Below are positions 54,676-63,905 of a stretch of 64,000 nt of DNA, one piece after another. Under the pieces are notes generated by a model. It saw nothing but the letters and a program-made list of their open reading frames with translations, did not search any database and was not told the origin of the DNA. The stretch is from Microbacterium excoecariae (GTDB lineage: Bacteria > Actinomycetota > Actinomycetes > Actinomycetales > Microbacteriaceae), in assembly GCF_011326725.1 (NCBI RefSeq), contig NZ_JAANCO010000001.1, forward strand, positions 1,773,115 to 1,837,114, given 5' to 3'. Each line of letters begins with the position of its first letter. Position 1 is the first letter of the stretch. A program made the translations under genes and the position numbers.

Positions 54676-55545
54676 CTAACCGACGAGTTGCGCGGCGAAT
54701 GCGTGGGGCGCGAAGCCGGTGAGGTCCCCGATGCCCTCGCCCTCGCCCAGCAGCTTCACGGGAATGCCCGTGCGCTCCTGCACCGCCAGGACGAATCCGC
54801 CCTTCGCGGATCCGTCGAGCTTGCTGATGACGAGGCCCGTCACGCCGGCGTGCTCGAGGAACGCCTCGGCCTGCAGGACGCCGTTTTGTCCCGTCGTCGC
54901 GTCGAGGACGAGCAGCACCTCGCTGATGGGGGCCTGCTTCTCGATGACGCGGCGCACCTTCGTCAGCTCGTCCATCAGGCCGGCCTTCGTGTGCAGGCGG
55001 CCGGCCGTGTCGACGAGCACGATCTCCGTGCCGGTGCGCTGGGCGTACTCGATCGTCTGGAACGCGACCGAGGCCGGATCCTGCCCCTCCCGCTCGGGAC
55101 GCACGATCGCGGCGCCGCCCCGCTCGGCCCACGTCGCCAGCTGCTCCACGGCGGCCGCGCGAAAGGTGTCGGCAGCGCCCACGACGATGGACCGGCCGTA
55201 CCGGCCGAGGAAGTGCGCGAACTTGCCGATCGTCGTCGTCTTGCCCACGCCGTTGATCCCGACGACGAGCACGACGGCCGGGCGCTCGGTGAGCTTCAGG
55301 GTCGTGTCGAACCTCTCGAAGCGCTCCTCGAGGCTCTCGACGAGCATCCGCTTGAGGTCCTTCGGGTCGGTCGTCCCGTAGCGGTCCACCTTGTCGCGGA
55401 GATCCTCGACGATCCGCTCCGTGATATCGGGGCCGAAGTCCGCCGTGATGAGCGCCGCCTCGAGGTCGTCCCAGGTGTTCTCGTCGATCGTCTCTTTCAC
55501 GAACATGCCGCGCAGGGCGCGACCGAGGGACCACTTCTCCGCCAT
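54676..55545 (-). CDS. ftsY: SRP receptor GTPase FtsY
   Basis: Membrane receptor for the SRP, partner of Ffh. 289 residues: N-domain 1-85 and G-domain with GINGVGKTTTIGKFA (G1, 96-110), GAADTFRAAAVEQL, DTAGRLHTKAGLM and SKLDGSAKGG. It lacks the long acidic A-domain of proteobacterial FtsY, common in actinobacteria. TAGGCT lies 7 nt before ATG 55545, so the mRNA is likely leaderless. Confidence 0.95.
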   Translation of the reverse strand: MAEKWSLGRALRGMFVKETIDENTWDDLEAALITADFGPDITERIVEDLRDKVDRYGTTDPKDLKRMLVESLEERFERFDTTLKLTERPAVVLVVGINGVGKTTTIGKFAHFLGRYGRSIVVGAADTFRAAAVEQLATWAERGGAAIVRPEREGQDPASVAFQTIEYAQRTGTEIVLVDTAGRLHTKAGLMDELTKVRRVIEKQAPISEVLLVLDATTGQNGVLQAEAFLEHAGVTGLVISKLDGSAKGGFVLAVQERTGIPVKLLGEGEGIGDLTGFAPHAFAAQLVG

Positions 55546-55552
55546 GGGTTCC

Positions 55553-55558
55553 AGCCTA
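55553..55558 (-). promoter_or_regulatory. -10 box for leaderless ftsY
   Basis: TAGGCT on the minus strand, 7 nt before the ATG, at the very end of the upstream methyltransferase gene. Confidence 0.45.
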
Positions 55559-56692
55559 GCCGCCCCGCCGGGTGGACGCGGTCACGGTAAACGTCGCATC
55601 GCGCGCGACCTCGCGCGTCGGGCCGACGATGCGCTCGAGCTGCGGGCGGTACCGCATGTGCGAGTTCCACACGGCCCACAGCTCCCCGCCGGGGGCGAGG
55701 ATCCGGGCGGCGTCGCGGAAGAGCTCGGGCGCGATCGCGTCGGTGACCGCGGCCCCCGAGTGGAACGGCGGGTTCAGCAGCACGAGCCCGAAGGCGGCGT
55801 CGGCCTGGGCGCCCGCGCCGACGTCGCGCACGACCTCGACGCGATCATCCAGCGCGTTAGCGCGCACGGTCGCCCGCGCGGACTCCACGGCCGCCCATGA
55901 TCGGTCTGACGCGACGACGCGCGCTTCGGGCCTGGCGGTCGCGTAGGCCGACGCGAGGATCCCGGTCCCGCACCCCAGGTCCATTGCGGATTCCGCATGC
56001 GGCATCTCCGCGAGGTGGCCCAGGAGAAACCGCGTGCCGATGTCGACGGCGGCGCCCGCGAAGGCGGCGCCGTGCGCGCGGATGTCCAGCCCCAGCTCGT
56101 CGTCGCGGGCGGCGCGCGGCCACCCGGCGCCCATCCCGGGCTGCGGCGTGCGGGCCCGCAGCACGCGGGATTTCCCGACCGCGCGATCGGCGGTCACCGT
56201 GCGAAAGTGTCGCCCGAGCACGGAGTTCATTCGCGGCGTCATGTGCTTCGTCCGCCCCACGGCGATGAGCTCGACCTCCGGGTCCGCGGCGCCCGCCACG
56301 ACGCGCGCGATCTCGTCGAGGGCGTCGAGCCCGCGCGGCAGCTGCAGGAGCACGCGGCGCGCGCCCGCGGCGAGGCCGGGTTCGAGGCCGTGCCAGGTCA
56401 GGCCGTCCAGCGCGATGCCCGCGCGGCGCGCGTTCTCGGCGAGCGCGCGCTCGCCCGTGAGCGGATCCTGATGCGCCCGGATCCGCGCGCCGGGGTTCGC
56501 GGCGAGGAGGCTCAACGCGATCGCCCCGTACCGATCGCCGATCACGACGGCATCCGAGGCGGCGCCCGCCGCCTCGAGGAGCACCCGATCGCTCCGATCG
56601 GCCGCGACGAGGTCGTGCGCGGGCGCGTCTGGCCACCGATCGAGCCGGGGCGCGAGGGCGTCGAAGGCCTCCGCCGGCGAAGGACCCCTCAC
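55556..56692 (-). CDS. RsmC/RlmG-like class I SAM methyltransferase
   Basis: A 378-residue protein with two related domains: a degenerate N-terminal half (about 1-180) and a catalytic C-terminal half with the SAM site MDLGCGTGILASAYA, VVASDRSWAAVE and the catalytic NPPFH (about residue 305). NPPF motifs are found in N2-guanine rRNA methyltransferases such as RsmC and RlmG, so rRNA methylation is likely; the position is not readable. GTG start overlaps the smc stop by 4 bp. Confidence 0.88.
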   Translation of the reverse strand: MRGPSPAEAFDALAPRLDRWPDAPAHDLVAADRSDRVLLEAAGAASDAVVIGDRYGAIALSLLAANPGARIRAHQDPLTGERALAENARRAGIALDGLTWHGLEPGLAAGARRVLLQLPRGLDALDEIARVVAGAADPEVELIAVGRTKHMTPRMNSVLGRHFRTVTADRAVGKSRVLRARTPQPGMGAGWPRAARDDELGLDIRAHGAAFAGAAVDIGTRFLLGHLAEMPHAESAMDLGCGTGILASAYATARPEARVVASDRSWAAVESARATVRANALDDRVEVVRDVGAGAQADAAFGLVLLNPPFHSGAAVTDAIAPELFRDAARILAPGGELWAVWNSHMRYRPQLERIVGPTREVARDATFTVTASTRRGG

Positions 56693-59600
56693 GCGCCCTG
56701 CCGCTCCACGATGCGCTGCCCGACGACGGCGGACACACCGTCCTGCCGCATGGAGACCCCGTACAGCGCGTCCGCGATCTCCATCGTCCGCTTCTGATGG
56801 GTGATCACGAGGAGCTGGCTGTTCTCCCGCAGCTTCTCGAAGACCCCGAGCAACCGCCCGAGGTTCGCGTCGTCGAGGGCGGCCTCGACCTCGTCCAGGA
56901 TGTAGAACGGGCTGGGGCGGGCCTTGAAAATCGCCGTCAGCAGCGCCACGGCGGCGAGGGAGCGCTCGCCGCCCGACAGCAGCGAGAGGCGCTCGATCTT
57001 CTTGCCCGCCGGGCGCACCGCGACGTCGATGCCCGTCGTGAGCAGGTCGTCCGGGTTCGTCAGGGTGAGCGCGCCCTGCCCGCCCGGGAACAGGATCGGG
57101 AACATCTCGTCGAACGCGGCGCGAGTGTCCTCGAACGCCGAGGCGAAGATCGTCTGCATGCGCTCGTCGAGATCGGCGATGATCGTGCGCAGGTCGGCGC
57201 GCGTCTGCACGAGATCGTCGAGCTGCTCGGTGAGGAACCGGTGGCGCTGCTCGAGGGCGGAGAACTCCTCGAGCGCGAGCGGGTTGACGCGGCCGAGCTG
57301 CGCGAGCCGCCGCTCCGCGGCGCGGAGGCGCTTCTCCTGCCCCGTGCGGTCGTACGGGGCGTCGTCAGCCGGCTCCCCCTCGCCCTCGTCGTCCGCGGGG
57401 TCGGCCGGAACCGGCTGGTCGGGCCCGTATTCCGCGACGAGGATGTCCTCCCCCATCCCGAGCTCGGACTGCGCGCGCTCGATGAGATTCGCGAGGTGCA
57501 GCTTCTTCTCGTGGATCTGCATCTCGAGCCCGTGGACGCTCGCGGTGAGCGCCGCGAGCCGCTCGCGGATCCGCGCGTCGCGCTCGCGGAGCTCGCGGAG
57601 CTCCCCCGAGACGGCGCGGCGCGCCTGCTCCGCCTCGTGCAGCGCCTGCCGCGCCTCGGCGACGGATCGATCGACCGAGTCGAGCACGGCGGGCAGCTCG
57701 TCGGCCACCCCCTGGGCAATCTCGCGCTGGCGGCGGCGCAGCACCGCCCGGCGGGCGGCCTCGTCGGCCGCGGCCTGCTCCCGCTCGCGCTGGCGGACGA
57801 GGCCGTCGGCGTGCGCGCGCGCCGCCCGGACGCGCTCCCGCGTCGTCTCGACCTCCAGGCGGGCCGTCATCTCGGCCTCGCGCGCAAGCTCGAGCGCCGC
57901 GGCGAGCCCCTCGCGCGCCGAAGCGTCGAGGATCGGACGGGGCTCCTCCCGCGCGCGCCGCAGCTCGTCCTCGGCGCGGTCGAACGCGCGATCCGCCTCG
58001 CCCACCTGGGCCTGGGCGCTCGCGAGCGCCTCCGTCAGCCGCTCGCACTCCGCGGCGGCGGACTCGTACCGGACGGTGACGCGGTTGACCTCCTCGGCCC
58101 GGCGGGCGAGGTCGGCGTCGTGGGCGCGGAGGCCCGCGAGCGCGTCCTTCTGCGCGGCCCGGGCCGCGCGCAGCCGCTCGGCCTGCTCGCCCCGGCGCGC
58201 GTCCAGCCGCTCGACGTCCGCCTCCACGGCGGCGAGCCGCGTCGCGGCGCCGTCGCGCTCCGCCTGGAGCGCGAGGCGGGACCGGCCGCCGCCCGACCCG
58301 GCGCGAACGGTGAAGGCCGTGACGACCTCGCCCGCGAGCGTCACGATCGCGCGGGGCGCGGGCGCCGAGGCGGCGAGAGCGCGCGCGGCGGCAAGATCGT
58401 CCGCGATCGCGACCCCGTCGAGCAGCGCGAGGATCCCGTCCGGGGCCACCACCACCTCGCCGGCCGCCCGTGCGCCCGCGGGCAGCGCAGCCGGCGCGGA
58501 CGGCCCGGCCGCCGCGATGGCGACGTCGACGACGCCGGCGTCGCCGACGTCCGCCGCGACCGCGTAGGCGGCGTCGGCGTCCTCGGCGAGCACGCCCTCC
58601 GCGAGCGGCCCGAGCGCCGATTCGATCGCCCGCTCGTACCCCGGCTCGACCTGCATCGCCTCACTGACGAGGCCCCGGATCCCCGCGGATCCGCGGGCGA
58701 CGATGTCCGCCGCGACGTTCTCGAGGTCCAGCGCGGCGCCCAGCGCGCGCTCGGTCGCGCGCAGGCCGTCCGCCTCGCGCTCGGCCGCACGGTGGGCGGC
58801 GCGCACATCCTCGAGCGCGCGCTCGGCCGCCTGCGCCGCGGCCTGCGCCTCGTCGTAAGCCGCCTGCAACTGGGCCGCCTGCTCCTCCACGGCCGCGGCG
58901 GGCTCGGTCGCGTCCACCGCCTCGCGCGCCTCGGCGCGCCGCTCCTCGGCGGCCTCGAGGGCCTCGCGCTGACGCGCGACGGCCGCGCGCACCGCCTCCC
59001 GCGTCTGCTGGGCCGCGGCGCTCCGCCCGGAGAGGGTGTTCAGGCGCATGTCGTACTCGGAGACCAGCGCGCTCTGCGCCGCGATGTCGGCGTCGAGCGC
59101 GTCCAGGTCCCCGCGCGCCTCGAGCAGGGTGCGCGCGGCCACCTGCACCTGGTCCTCCGCGTCCCCGACGGCGTCGGACAGGCGTTCGACCTCCTCCGCG
59201 GCGGCGTCGATCACCTGCTGCGACACGGTCACCGCCGCGGCGGGCGCGTCGTCGGCGGCCAGGAGCGTCAGCCGCTGCCCGGCGAGCGTGAACAGCCCGC
59301 GCAGGCGCTCCTGCGCCTGTTCCAGGCCGAAGAGCGTCTTCTGTGCCGCGTCGACCGCCTGGGCGGTGTGGGCGCGCTCGAGCTCGGAGATCCGGGCCCT
59401 GGCCCCCGAAGCCTGCTCCTCGAGCGCGAGGCGCTCGGTGTGTCGCTCGCGCTCCCCGCGCGCGTGCTCGGCCAGCGCCTCGCGCAGCTGCACGAGGTCG
59501 TCCGCGTACAGGCGAGCCTTGGCGTCGCGCACGATCGCGGCGATGGACTGGGCCTGGCGCGCGATCTCGGCCTGGCGACCGAGCGGCTTCAGCTGGCGCC

Positions 59601-60195
59601 GCAGCTCGCCGGCGAGATCACTGAGCCGAGCGAGGTTCTGCTCCATCGCCTCGAGCTTGCGGAGCGTCTTCTCCTTGCGGCGGCGGTGCTTCAGGATCCC
59701 CGCGGCCTCCTCGACGAAGCCGCGCCGTTCCTCGGGCGTCGCCCGCAGCACCGTGTCGAGCCGCCCCTGGCCGACGATCACGTGCATCTCCCGGCCGAGT
59801 CCCGAATCGCTCAGCAGCTCCTGCACGTCGAGGAGGCGGCAGGATTCGCCGTTGATGGCGTACTCGCTCTGGCCGCTCCGGAACAGCGTGCGCCGGATCG
59901 ACACCTCGCTGTAGTCGATCGGGAGCGCGCCGTCGGCATTGTCGATCGTCAGCTGCACCTCCGCGCGGCCCAGCGGCCCGCGCGTGGCGGTCCCGGCGAA
60001 GATGACGTCCTCCATCTTCCCGCCGCGCAGGCTCTTGGCGCCCTGCTCGCCCATGACCCACGCGAGCGCATCCACGACATTGGACTTGCCGGATCCGTTC
60101 GGGCCGACGATCGCGGTCACGCCGGGCTCGAGCGCGAAGGTCGTCGGCTGCGCGAAGGACTTGAAGCCCTTGACGGTGAGGCTCTTCAGGTGCAT
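56689..60195 (-). CDS. smc: Chromosome segregation protein SMC
   Basis: Condensin subunit; 1168 residues. Walker A GPNGSGKSNVVDAL at 31-44, a first coiled coil from about 160, a hinge about 490-660 (SAGIRGLVSEAMQVEPGYERAIES and AAGEVVVAPDGILAL), a second coiled coil, then signature LSGGERSLAAVAL with Walker B FYILDEVEAALDDAN at the end. RBS AAGGAGG is 12 nt before ATG 60195; a possible -10 TAGGGT lies at 60250-60245. Confidence 0.95.
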   Translation of the reverse strand: MHLKSLTVKGFKSFAQPTTFALEPGVTAIVGPNGSGKSNVVDALAWVMGEQGAKSLRGGKMEDVIFAGTATRGPLGRAEVQLTIDNADGALPIDYSEVSIRRTLFRSGQSEYAINGESCRLLDVQELLSDSGLGREMHVIVGQGRLDTVLRATPEERRGFVEEAAGILKHRRRKEKTLRKLEAMEQNLARLSDLAGELRRQLKPLGRQAEIARQAQSIAAIVRDAKARLYADDLVQLREALAEHARGERERHTERLALEEQASGARARISELERAHTAQAVDAAQKTLFGLEQAQERLRGLFTLAGQRLTLLAADDAPAAAVTVSQQVIDAAAEEVERLSDAVGDAEDQVQVAARTLLEARGDLDALDADIAAQSALVSEYDMRLNTLSGRSAAAQQTREAVRAAVARQREALEAAEERRAEAREAVDATEPAAAVEEQAAQLQAAYDEAQAAAQAAERALEDVRAAHRAAEREADGLRATERALGAALDLENVAADIVARGSAGIRGLVSEAMQVEPGYERAIESALGPLAEGVLAEDADAAYAVAADVGDAGVVDVAIAAAGPSAPAALPAGARAAGEVVVAPDGILALLDGVAIADDLAAARALAASAPAPRAIVTLAGEVVTAFTVRAGSGGGRSRLALQAERDGAATRLAAVEADVERLDARRGEQAERLRAARAAQKDALAGLRAHDADLARRAEEVNRVTVRYESAAAECERLTEALASAQAQVGEADRAFDRAEDELRRAREEPRPILDASAREGLAAALELAREAEMTARLEVETTRERVRAARAHADGLVRQREREQAAADEAARRAVLRRRQREIAQGVADELPAVLDSVDRSVAEARQALHEAEQARRAVSGELRELRERDARIRERLAALTASVHGLEMQIHEKKLHLANLIERAQSELGMGEDILVAEYGPDQPVPADPADDEGEGEPADDAPYDRTGQEKRLRAAERRLAQLGRVNPLALEEFSALEQRHRFLTEQLDDLVQTRADLRTIIADLDERMQTIFASAFEDTRAAFDEMFPILFPGGQGALTLTNPDDLLTTGIDVAVRPAGKKIERLSLLSGGERSLAAVALLTAIFKARPSPFYILDEVEAALDDANLGRLLGVFEKLRENSQLLVITHQKRTMEIADALYGVSMRQDGVSAVVGQRIVERQGA

Positions 60196-60244
60196 CGAAC
60201 GGGGCCTCCTTCGCTCTCCTCGCGCGGCCGAAAACGCTCCGACA

Positions 60245-60250
60245 ACCCTA
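60245..60250 (-). promoter_or_regulatory. Candidate -10 for smc
   Basis: TAGGGT on the minus strand, about 50 nt before the start codon, with an AAGGAGG ribosome site between. Confidence 0.35.
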
Positions 60251-60311
60251 CGCGCGGCGCCCCCGCGATCCCCGTGACGACGCGGGACACGCCGAGGAAA
60301 CGCCGGGATCC

Positions 60312-60341
60312 TTGACGACACGCCCGGGCTATGCGTAGGTT
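60312..60341 (+). promoter_or_regulatory. Promoter for the small ORFs after smc
   Basis: -35 TTGACG (60312-60317) and -10 TAGGTT (60336-60341) with an 18-nt spacer, one of the best-looking promoters in the window. Predicted start near 60348, about 54 nt before the first ORF. Confidence 0.55.
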
Positions 60342-60401
60342 TCCTCTGCACCCGGACATTCCCGGGGCGCCCCGCCGCAGAGGTCCGAGAGGAGGAAGCC
60401 C

Positions 60402-60488
60402 ATGATGACCATTCGACGTCGCCCGTGGACTTCCGTCCCCGCTCTGCGCGCTCTCCGCGCGTTCGCCGCGAACGGCTCGCGCCACTAG
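60402..60488 (+). CDS. 28-residue small ORF (possible leader peptide)
   Basis: ATG ATG at 60402 encodes a 28-residue basic peptide (MMTIRRRPWTSVPALRALRA...) ending NGSRH and a TAG. It has a strong GAGAGGAGG site 7-8 nt upstream and sits just behind a good promoter, which sets it apart from random frames. No family recognised. It could be a real small protein or an upstream ORF that regulates the next gene, 170 bp on. Confidence 0.5.
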   Translation: MMTIRRRPWTSVPALRALRAFAANGSRH

Positions 60489-60658
60489 CGAGGCTTCGCC
60501 CGCAGCCGTTCCCCGCGAGGAGACCGGCGCCTGCGCTCGGCATCCCGCCGCGCCACCTGCTCCGCGCCTGGCGCCGAGCCCCTTCCCCGTCGGGGCCGCG
60601 ACGGCCCCGGCGTTCCGCGGCACTCGCCGCCATCCTCCTCCCCACCTTGGAGATCATC

Positions 60659-60952
60659 GTGAACGTCACCGTTCCCACTCATCCGCCCTGTCCGGATCCG
60701 CACGTCCACGCCGCGTCCGCCGAGACCGCCCGTCGGGCCCCGCGCCCGCGTGCGCTCGACCGGCTCGCCATGCGGCTCGGCCTCGCGCTCATCGTCTACG
60801 GCACCCGCCCGCCGCGCCCGCGTGTGGCGCCGGGACCAGATGTGTCCGGCTACCGGCCGGGCGGCGCGGTCTACGCGCCGCACGCCGCCGATTCCGCGCT
60901 CGCCCGGCACGCGCTCCTCCACGGCGCCCCGACCCATCCCTTCGGCCGATGA
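60659..60952 (+). CDS. Small basic protein with one amphipathic or membrane segment
   Basis: A 97-residue protein from a GTG start (60659) with TTGGAG 7 nt upstream. After a His/Pro-rich start comes RALDRLAMRLGLALIVYG, a hydrophobic helix pattern seen in short actinobacterial hypothetical proteins. The rest is Pro/Gly/Ala-rich with HAADSALARHALLHG. Presumed to be transcribed from the same promoter as the 28-residue ORF. Function unknown. The gap 60489-60658 contains no other feature I can name. Confidence 0.55.
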   Translation: MNVTVPTHPPCPDPHVHAASAETARRAPRPRALDRLAMRLGLALIVYGTRPPRPRVAPGPDVSGYRPGGAVYAPHAADSALARHALLHGAPTHPFGR

Positions 60953-61080
60953 GCGCCGGTGCGGAGAGGATCCGTAGCGCGCCGCTCGTCACGCCCGTCA
61001 GGCTTCCCCGGTCGGCCGGGGCGACGGACGCGGGCGAGTCGACATAACCGGAGTGCAGCGCCCGCCGCCGCCCGAACCCA

Positions 61081-61086
61081 TACGCT
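61081..61086 (+). promoter_or_regulatory. -10 box for leaderless cofD
   Basis: TACGCT, 7 nt before the ATG at 61094. The remaining gap from the previous stop (60953) shows nothing else. Confidence 0.4.
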
Positions 61087-61093
61087 CGTGAGT

Positions 61094-62062
61094 ATGCGCA
61101 TTGTGGTGATCGGCGGCGGCGTGGGCTGCGCGCGGTTTGTTCTGGGCCTTCGCGAACAGGTGCGTCGGGCGGCCGCGGGCGACCGGATCGACGTCGTCGT
61201 CAATACCGGCGACGACTGGTGGCTCTCCGGCCTCCGGATCGCCCCCGACCACGACAGCCTCCTCTACGCGCTCGCCGGGGTGAACGATGCCGAGCGCGGC
61301 TGGGGTCGGGCGGGCGAGTCGGAGCGGGTGTCCGCGGAGCTCGCCGCCTGGGGCACCTCCCCGGAGTGGTTCACCCTCGGCGACCTGGATCTCGGCACCC
61401 ACATCGCGCGGACCGCCTGGTTGCGGGGCGGCGCAAGCGTGAGCGAGGTGTACGCGCGGCTCGGCGCGCGCTGGCCGCTCGGGGCCCGCCTCCACCCCGC
61501 GACCGACGACGAGATCGACACGATCGTCGAGACCGACGAGGGCGACATGCACTTCCAGGAGTGGTGGGTCCGCCACCGCGCCGCGCTCCCCGCGCGCGGG
61601 TTCCGCCAGAGCGCGATCGCGCGCGCCCGCCCCTCCGAGGGCGCGGCCGCCGCGATCCGCGGGGCGGACGTCATTCTCCTCGCCCCGTCCAACCCCGTCG
61701 TCTCGATCGGGCCCGTGCTCGCGGTCCCCGGCATGCGCGAGCTCATGCACGGATCCGCCGCGCCCGTCGTGGGCGTGTCCGGGATCATCGGCGGATCCGT
61801 CGTGCGCGGCATGGCCGACGCCTGCCTCGCCGCGGTCGGCGTCGAGACCTCCGCGCGCGCGGTGGCCCAGCACTACGGCGCCCGCGCGGCGGGCGGCCTC
61901 CTGGACGGGTGGCTCGTCGACGACGTCGACGCCGACGCCGTGCCCGCGCTGGCGGAGGAAGGCATCGCCGCCCGCGCGGTCCCGCTGTGGCTCACGGATG
62001 ACGACGCGCGGGCGCAGGTCGCCCGCGACGCGCTCGATCTCGCGCGCAAGATCGCCGGATAG
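61094..62062 (+). CDS. cofD: 2-phospho-L-lactate transferase CofD (F420 biosynthesis)
   Basis: Joins a (enol)pyruvyl or lactyl phosphate moiety to Fo to give an F420-0 form. 322 residues. Dinucleotide-like VVIGGGVGCARFVLGL at 3-18, then VVNTGDDWWLSGLRIAPDHDSLLYALAG, the family's metal and substrate region, and GDLDLGTHIARTAWLR, as well as APSNPVVSIGPVLAVPGM. Other F420 genes (cofC, fbiC, standard cofE) are not in the window. TACGCT lies 7 nt before ATG, so it is likely leaderless. Convergent with mutM. Confidence 0.93.
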   Translation: MRIVVIGGGVGCARFVLGLREQVRRAAAGDRIDVVVNTGDDWWLSGLRIAPDHDSLLYALAGVNDAERGWGRAGESERVSAELAAWGTSPEWFTLGDLDLGTHIARTAWLRGGASVSEVYARLGARWPLGARLHPATDDEIDTIVETDEGDMHFQEWWVRHRAALPARGFRQSAIARARPSEGAAAAIRGADVILLAPSNPVVSIGPVLAVPGMRELMHGSAAPVVGVSGIIGGSVVRGMADACLAAVGVETSARAVAQHYGARAAGGLLDGWLVDDVDADAVPALAEEGIAARAVPLWLTDDDARAQVARDALDLARKIAG

Positions 62063-62071
62063 CTGCCGGGG

Positions 62072-62989
62072 TCAGGCCACGCGAGGCGCCCGCTGACACG
62101 CGGGGCAGAAGTGGCTCGACCGGTTCGCGAATGCCGCACGGCGGATCGGCCGTCCGCACCGCGGGCATGGCTCGCCGGTCCGCCCATAGGCCTGCAGGGA
62201 GCGCGCGAAGTACCCCGCCTGCCCGTTCACGTTGACGTACTGCGCGTCGAAGCTCGTCCCGCCCTCCGCCAGCGCGCGGGTCAGCACGGCGCGCACCTCG
62301 GCGAGGATCCGGTTCGCGGCGCGCGTGGAGAGGGCACGCGCCGGCGTCTCCGGGTGCACCCGCGCGGCCCAGAGCGCCTCGTCCGCGTAGATGTTGCCGA
62401 CGCCGCTGACGACGCGCTGATCGAGGAGCACACGCTTGACCGCCGAGGACGTGCGCGCCAGCGCGCGACGCAGCGCGAGGTCATCGAAGGCGGGGTCGAG
62501 CGGATCCCGCGCGATGTGCGCCGCCTGCGACGCGACGAGGGCTCGGTCGTCGCCGAATCCTCCCGGGGCCCCATCCCCCGTCGCGACGAGCGGATCGATC
62601 GCGAGCGAGCCGAACGTGCGCTGGTCCGCGAAGACCCACGCGACAAGGCCGTGGGACGGGTGCTCTACGAGGATCCGGATGCGCTCGTGCCGCTCGCGCG
62701 GGGCGCCGGGGGCGCGCAGCAGCATCTGCCCGCTCATGCCGAGGTGGCCCACGACGCACTCGCCCGCGGGCGACGACAGCGGGAACCAGAGGAACTTGCC
62801 GCGCCGCACCGCCGACAGGATGCCCTGGCCGGCGAGGCGCGCGGCGAAGTCGCCCGCGGGGTCCGGGCCGAACGCCGCGTGCCGCGTGAGGGCGCGCGCG
62901 TCGAGCACCTCGACGTCCGCGACGCGCGACCCTACCAGCGCCGGCGCGAGACCGGCGCGCACGACCTCGACCTCGGGGAGCTCAGGCAC
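62072..62989 (-). CDS. mutM: Formamidopyrimidine-DNA glycosylase
   Basis: Removes 8-oxoguanine and Fapy lesions. 305 residues, N-terminal catalytic Pro2-Glu3 in MPELPEVE, then the H2TH domain (VGNIYADEALWAARVHPE), and a C-terminal four-cysteine zinc finger (PCPRCGRPI ... HFCPACQRA). Overlaps rnc by 8 bp; last gene of the DUF177-rpmF-rnc-mutM operon. Confidence 0.95.
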   Translation of the reverse strand: MPELPEVEVVRAGLAPALVGSRVADVEVLDARALTRHAAFGPDPAGDFAARLAGQGILSAVRRGKFLWFPLSSPAGECVVGHLGMSGQMLLRAPGAPRERHERIRILVEHPSHGLVAWVFADQRTFGSLAIDPLVATGDGAPGGFGDDRALVASQAAHIARDPLDPAFDDLALRRALARTSSAVKRVLLDQRVVSGVGNIYADEALWAARVHPETPARALSTRAANRILAEVRAVLTRALAEGGTSFDAQYVNVNGQAGYFARSLQAYGRTGEPCPRCGRPIRRAAFANRSSHFCPACQRAPRVA

Positions 62990-63686
62990 CCGCGCTCTCG
63001 CCCGCCGCGCGCCACAGCGTCAGCGCCGCGGCCATCTCGGCCTGCTTCTTGCTCGTGCCCTCGCCGCTCGCGGTGTGCGGGCCGACGCGCACGACGGCGC
63101 GGAAACGGCGGTCGTGATCCGGCCCCGTGCTCGAGATCTCGTACGTCGGCGCCGCCACGCCGAGCCGCGAGGCGAGCTCCTGGATCGCGGTCTTCGGATC
63201 CGTCGCCGCGCCGAAACGCGACGGATCGTCGAGGAGCGGCGTGATCAACCGGAGCACGAGCGCGTCCGCCGCGGCGCGCCCCGCCGAGAGGAAGGCCGCG
63301 CCCAGCACCGCCTCCGTCGCGTCCGCGAGGAGCGAGTCCTTGTCGCGCCCGCCGGTCTGCTCCTCGCCGCGCCCGAGCCGCAGGTGCGCGCCGAGGCCGA
63401 TGCCGCGCGCGACGCCCGCGAGCGCGACCGTCGAGACAAGACCGGCACGGCGCTTGGCGAGCTCGCCCTCCGAGACGTCCGGGAACCGGTCGTAGAGCAT
63501 CGCGGTCACGGCCAGGCCGAGGACGGAGTCGCCGAGGAACTCCAGGCGTTCGTTGTGGGGGATGCCGCCGTTTTCGTAGGCGAACGAACGGTGCGTCAGC
63601 GCCAAAGCGAGAAGCTCGGCGTCGATCTCGACGCCGAGCTTCTCGGGAAGTGTGGGCTGCGCACTTTCGTCAGAGCGCAGGGTCAT
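62982..63686 (-). CDS. rnc: Ribonuclease III
   Basis: Double-strand-specific RNase that processes rRNA and other RNAs. 234 residues from ATG 63686. Signature NERLEFLGDSVLGL (45-58) and DATEAVLGAAFL hold the catalytic acids; a dsRNA-binding domain occupies about 160-230 (DPKTAIQELASRLGV...GEGTSKKQAEMAAALTL). Confidence 0.95.
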   Translation of the reverse strand: MTLRSDESAQPTLPEKLGVEIDAELLALALTHRSFAYENGGIPHNERLEFLGDSVLGLAVTAMLYDRFPDVSEGELAKRRAGLVSTVALAGVARGIGLGAHLRLGRGEEQTGGRDKDSLLADATEAVLGAAFLSAGRAAADALVLRLITPLLDDPSRFGAATDPKTAIQELASRLGVAAPTYEISSTGPDHDRRFRAVVRVGPHTASGEGTSKKQAEMAAALTLWRAAGESAGA

Positions 63687-63693
63687 GTCGACG

Positions 63694-63903
63694 TCAGACG
63701 TCGGCGACCTTGCGGCCCTTGTACTCGAGGAACAGCTCGGTGCCCTGCGAGTCCGTGACAACCTTCGCCTGGTGGGGGCGGCTGTAGACGACCTTGCCGT
63801 TCTCCACCGTCTTGACGAGGGCCGGGGCCTCCGCCTTCCACTGCGAACGACGCGAACGCGTGTTGGAGCGGGATACCCGGCGCTTCGGGGGGTTACCTGC
63901 CAT
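63694..63903 (-). CDS. rpmF: 50S ribosomal protein L32 (cysteine-free form)
   Basis: 69 residues with the L32 start [19 protein letters not shown]. The CxxC zinc motifs of standard L32 are absent; the equivalent segment reads [19 protein letters not shown]. It is thus a zinc-independent (C-) form. RBS AGAGAAGAGAG before ATG 63903. Lies between DUF177 and rnc as usual. Confidence 0.93.
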   Translation of the reverse strand: MAGNPPKRRVSRSNTRSRRSQWKAEAPALVKTVENGKVVYSRPHQAKVVTDSQGTELFLEYKGRKVADV

Positions 63904-63905
63904 GG

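Noticed and set aside
56797..60315. 1172-codon plus-strand open frame opposite smc
   Set aside because: Antisense of smc; leucine/arginine-rich translation is a by-product of coiled-coil codons.
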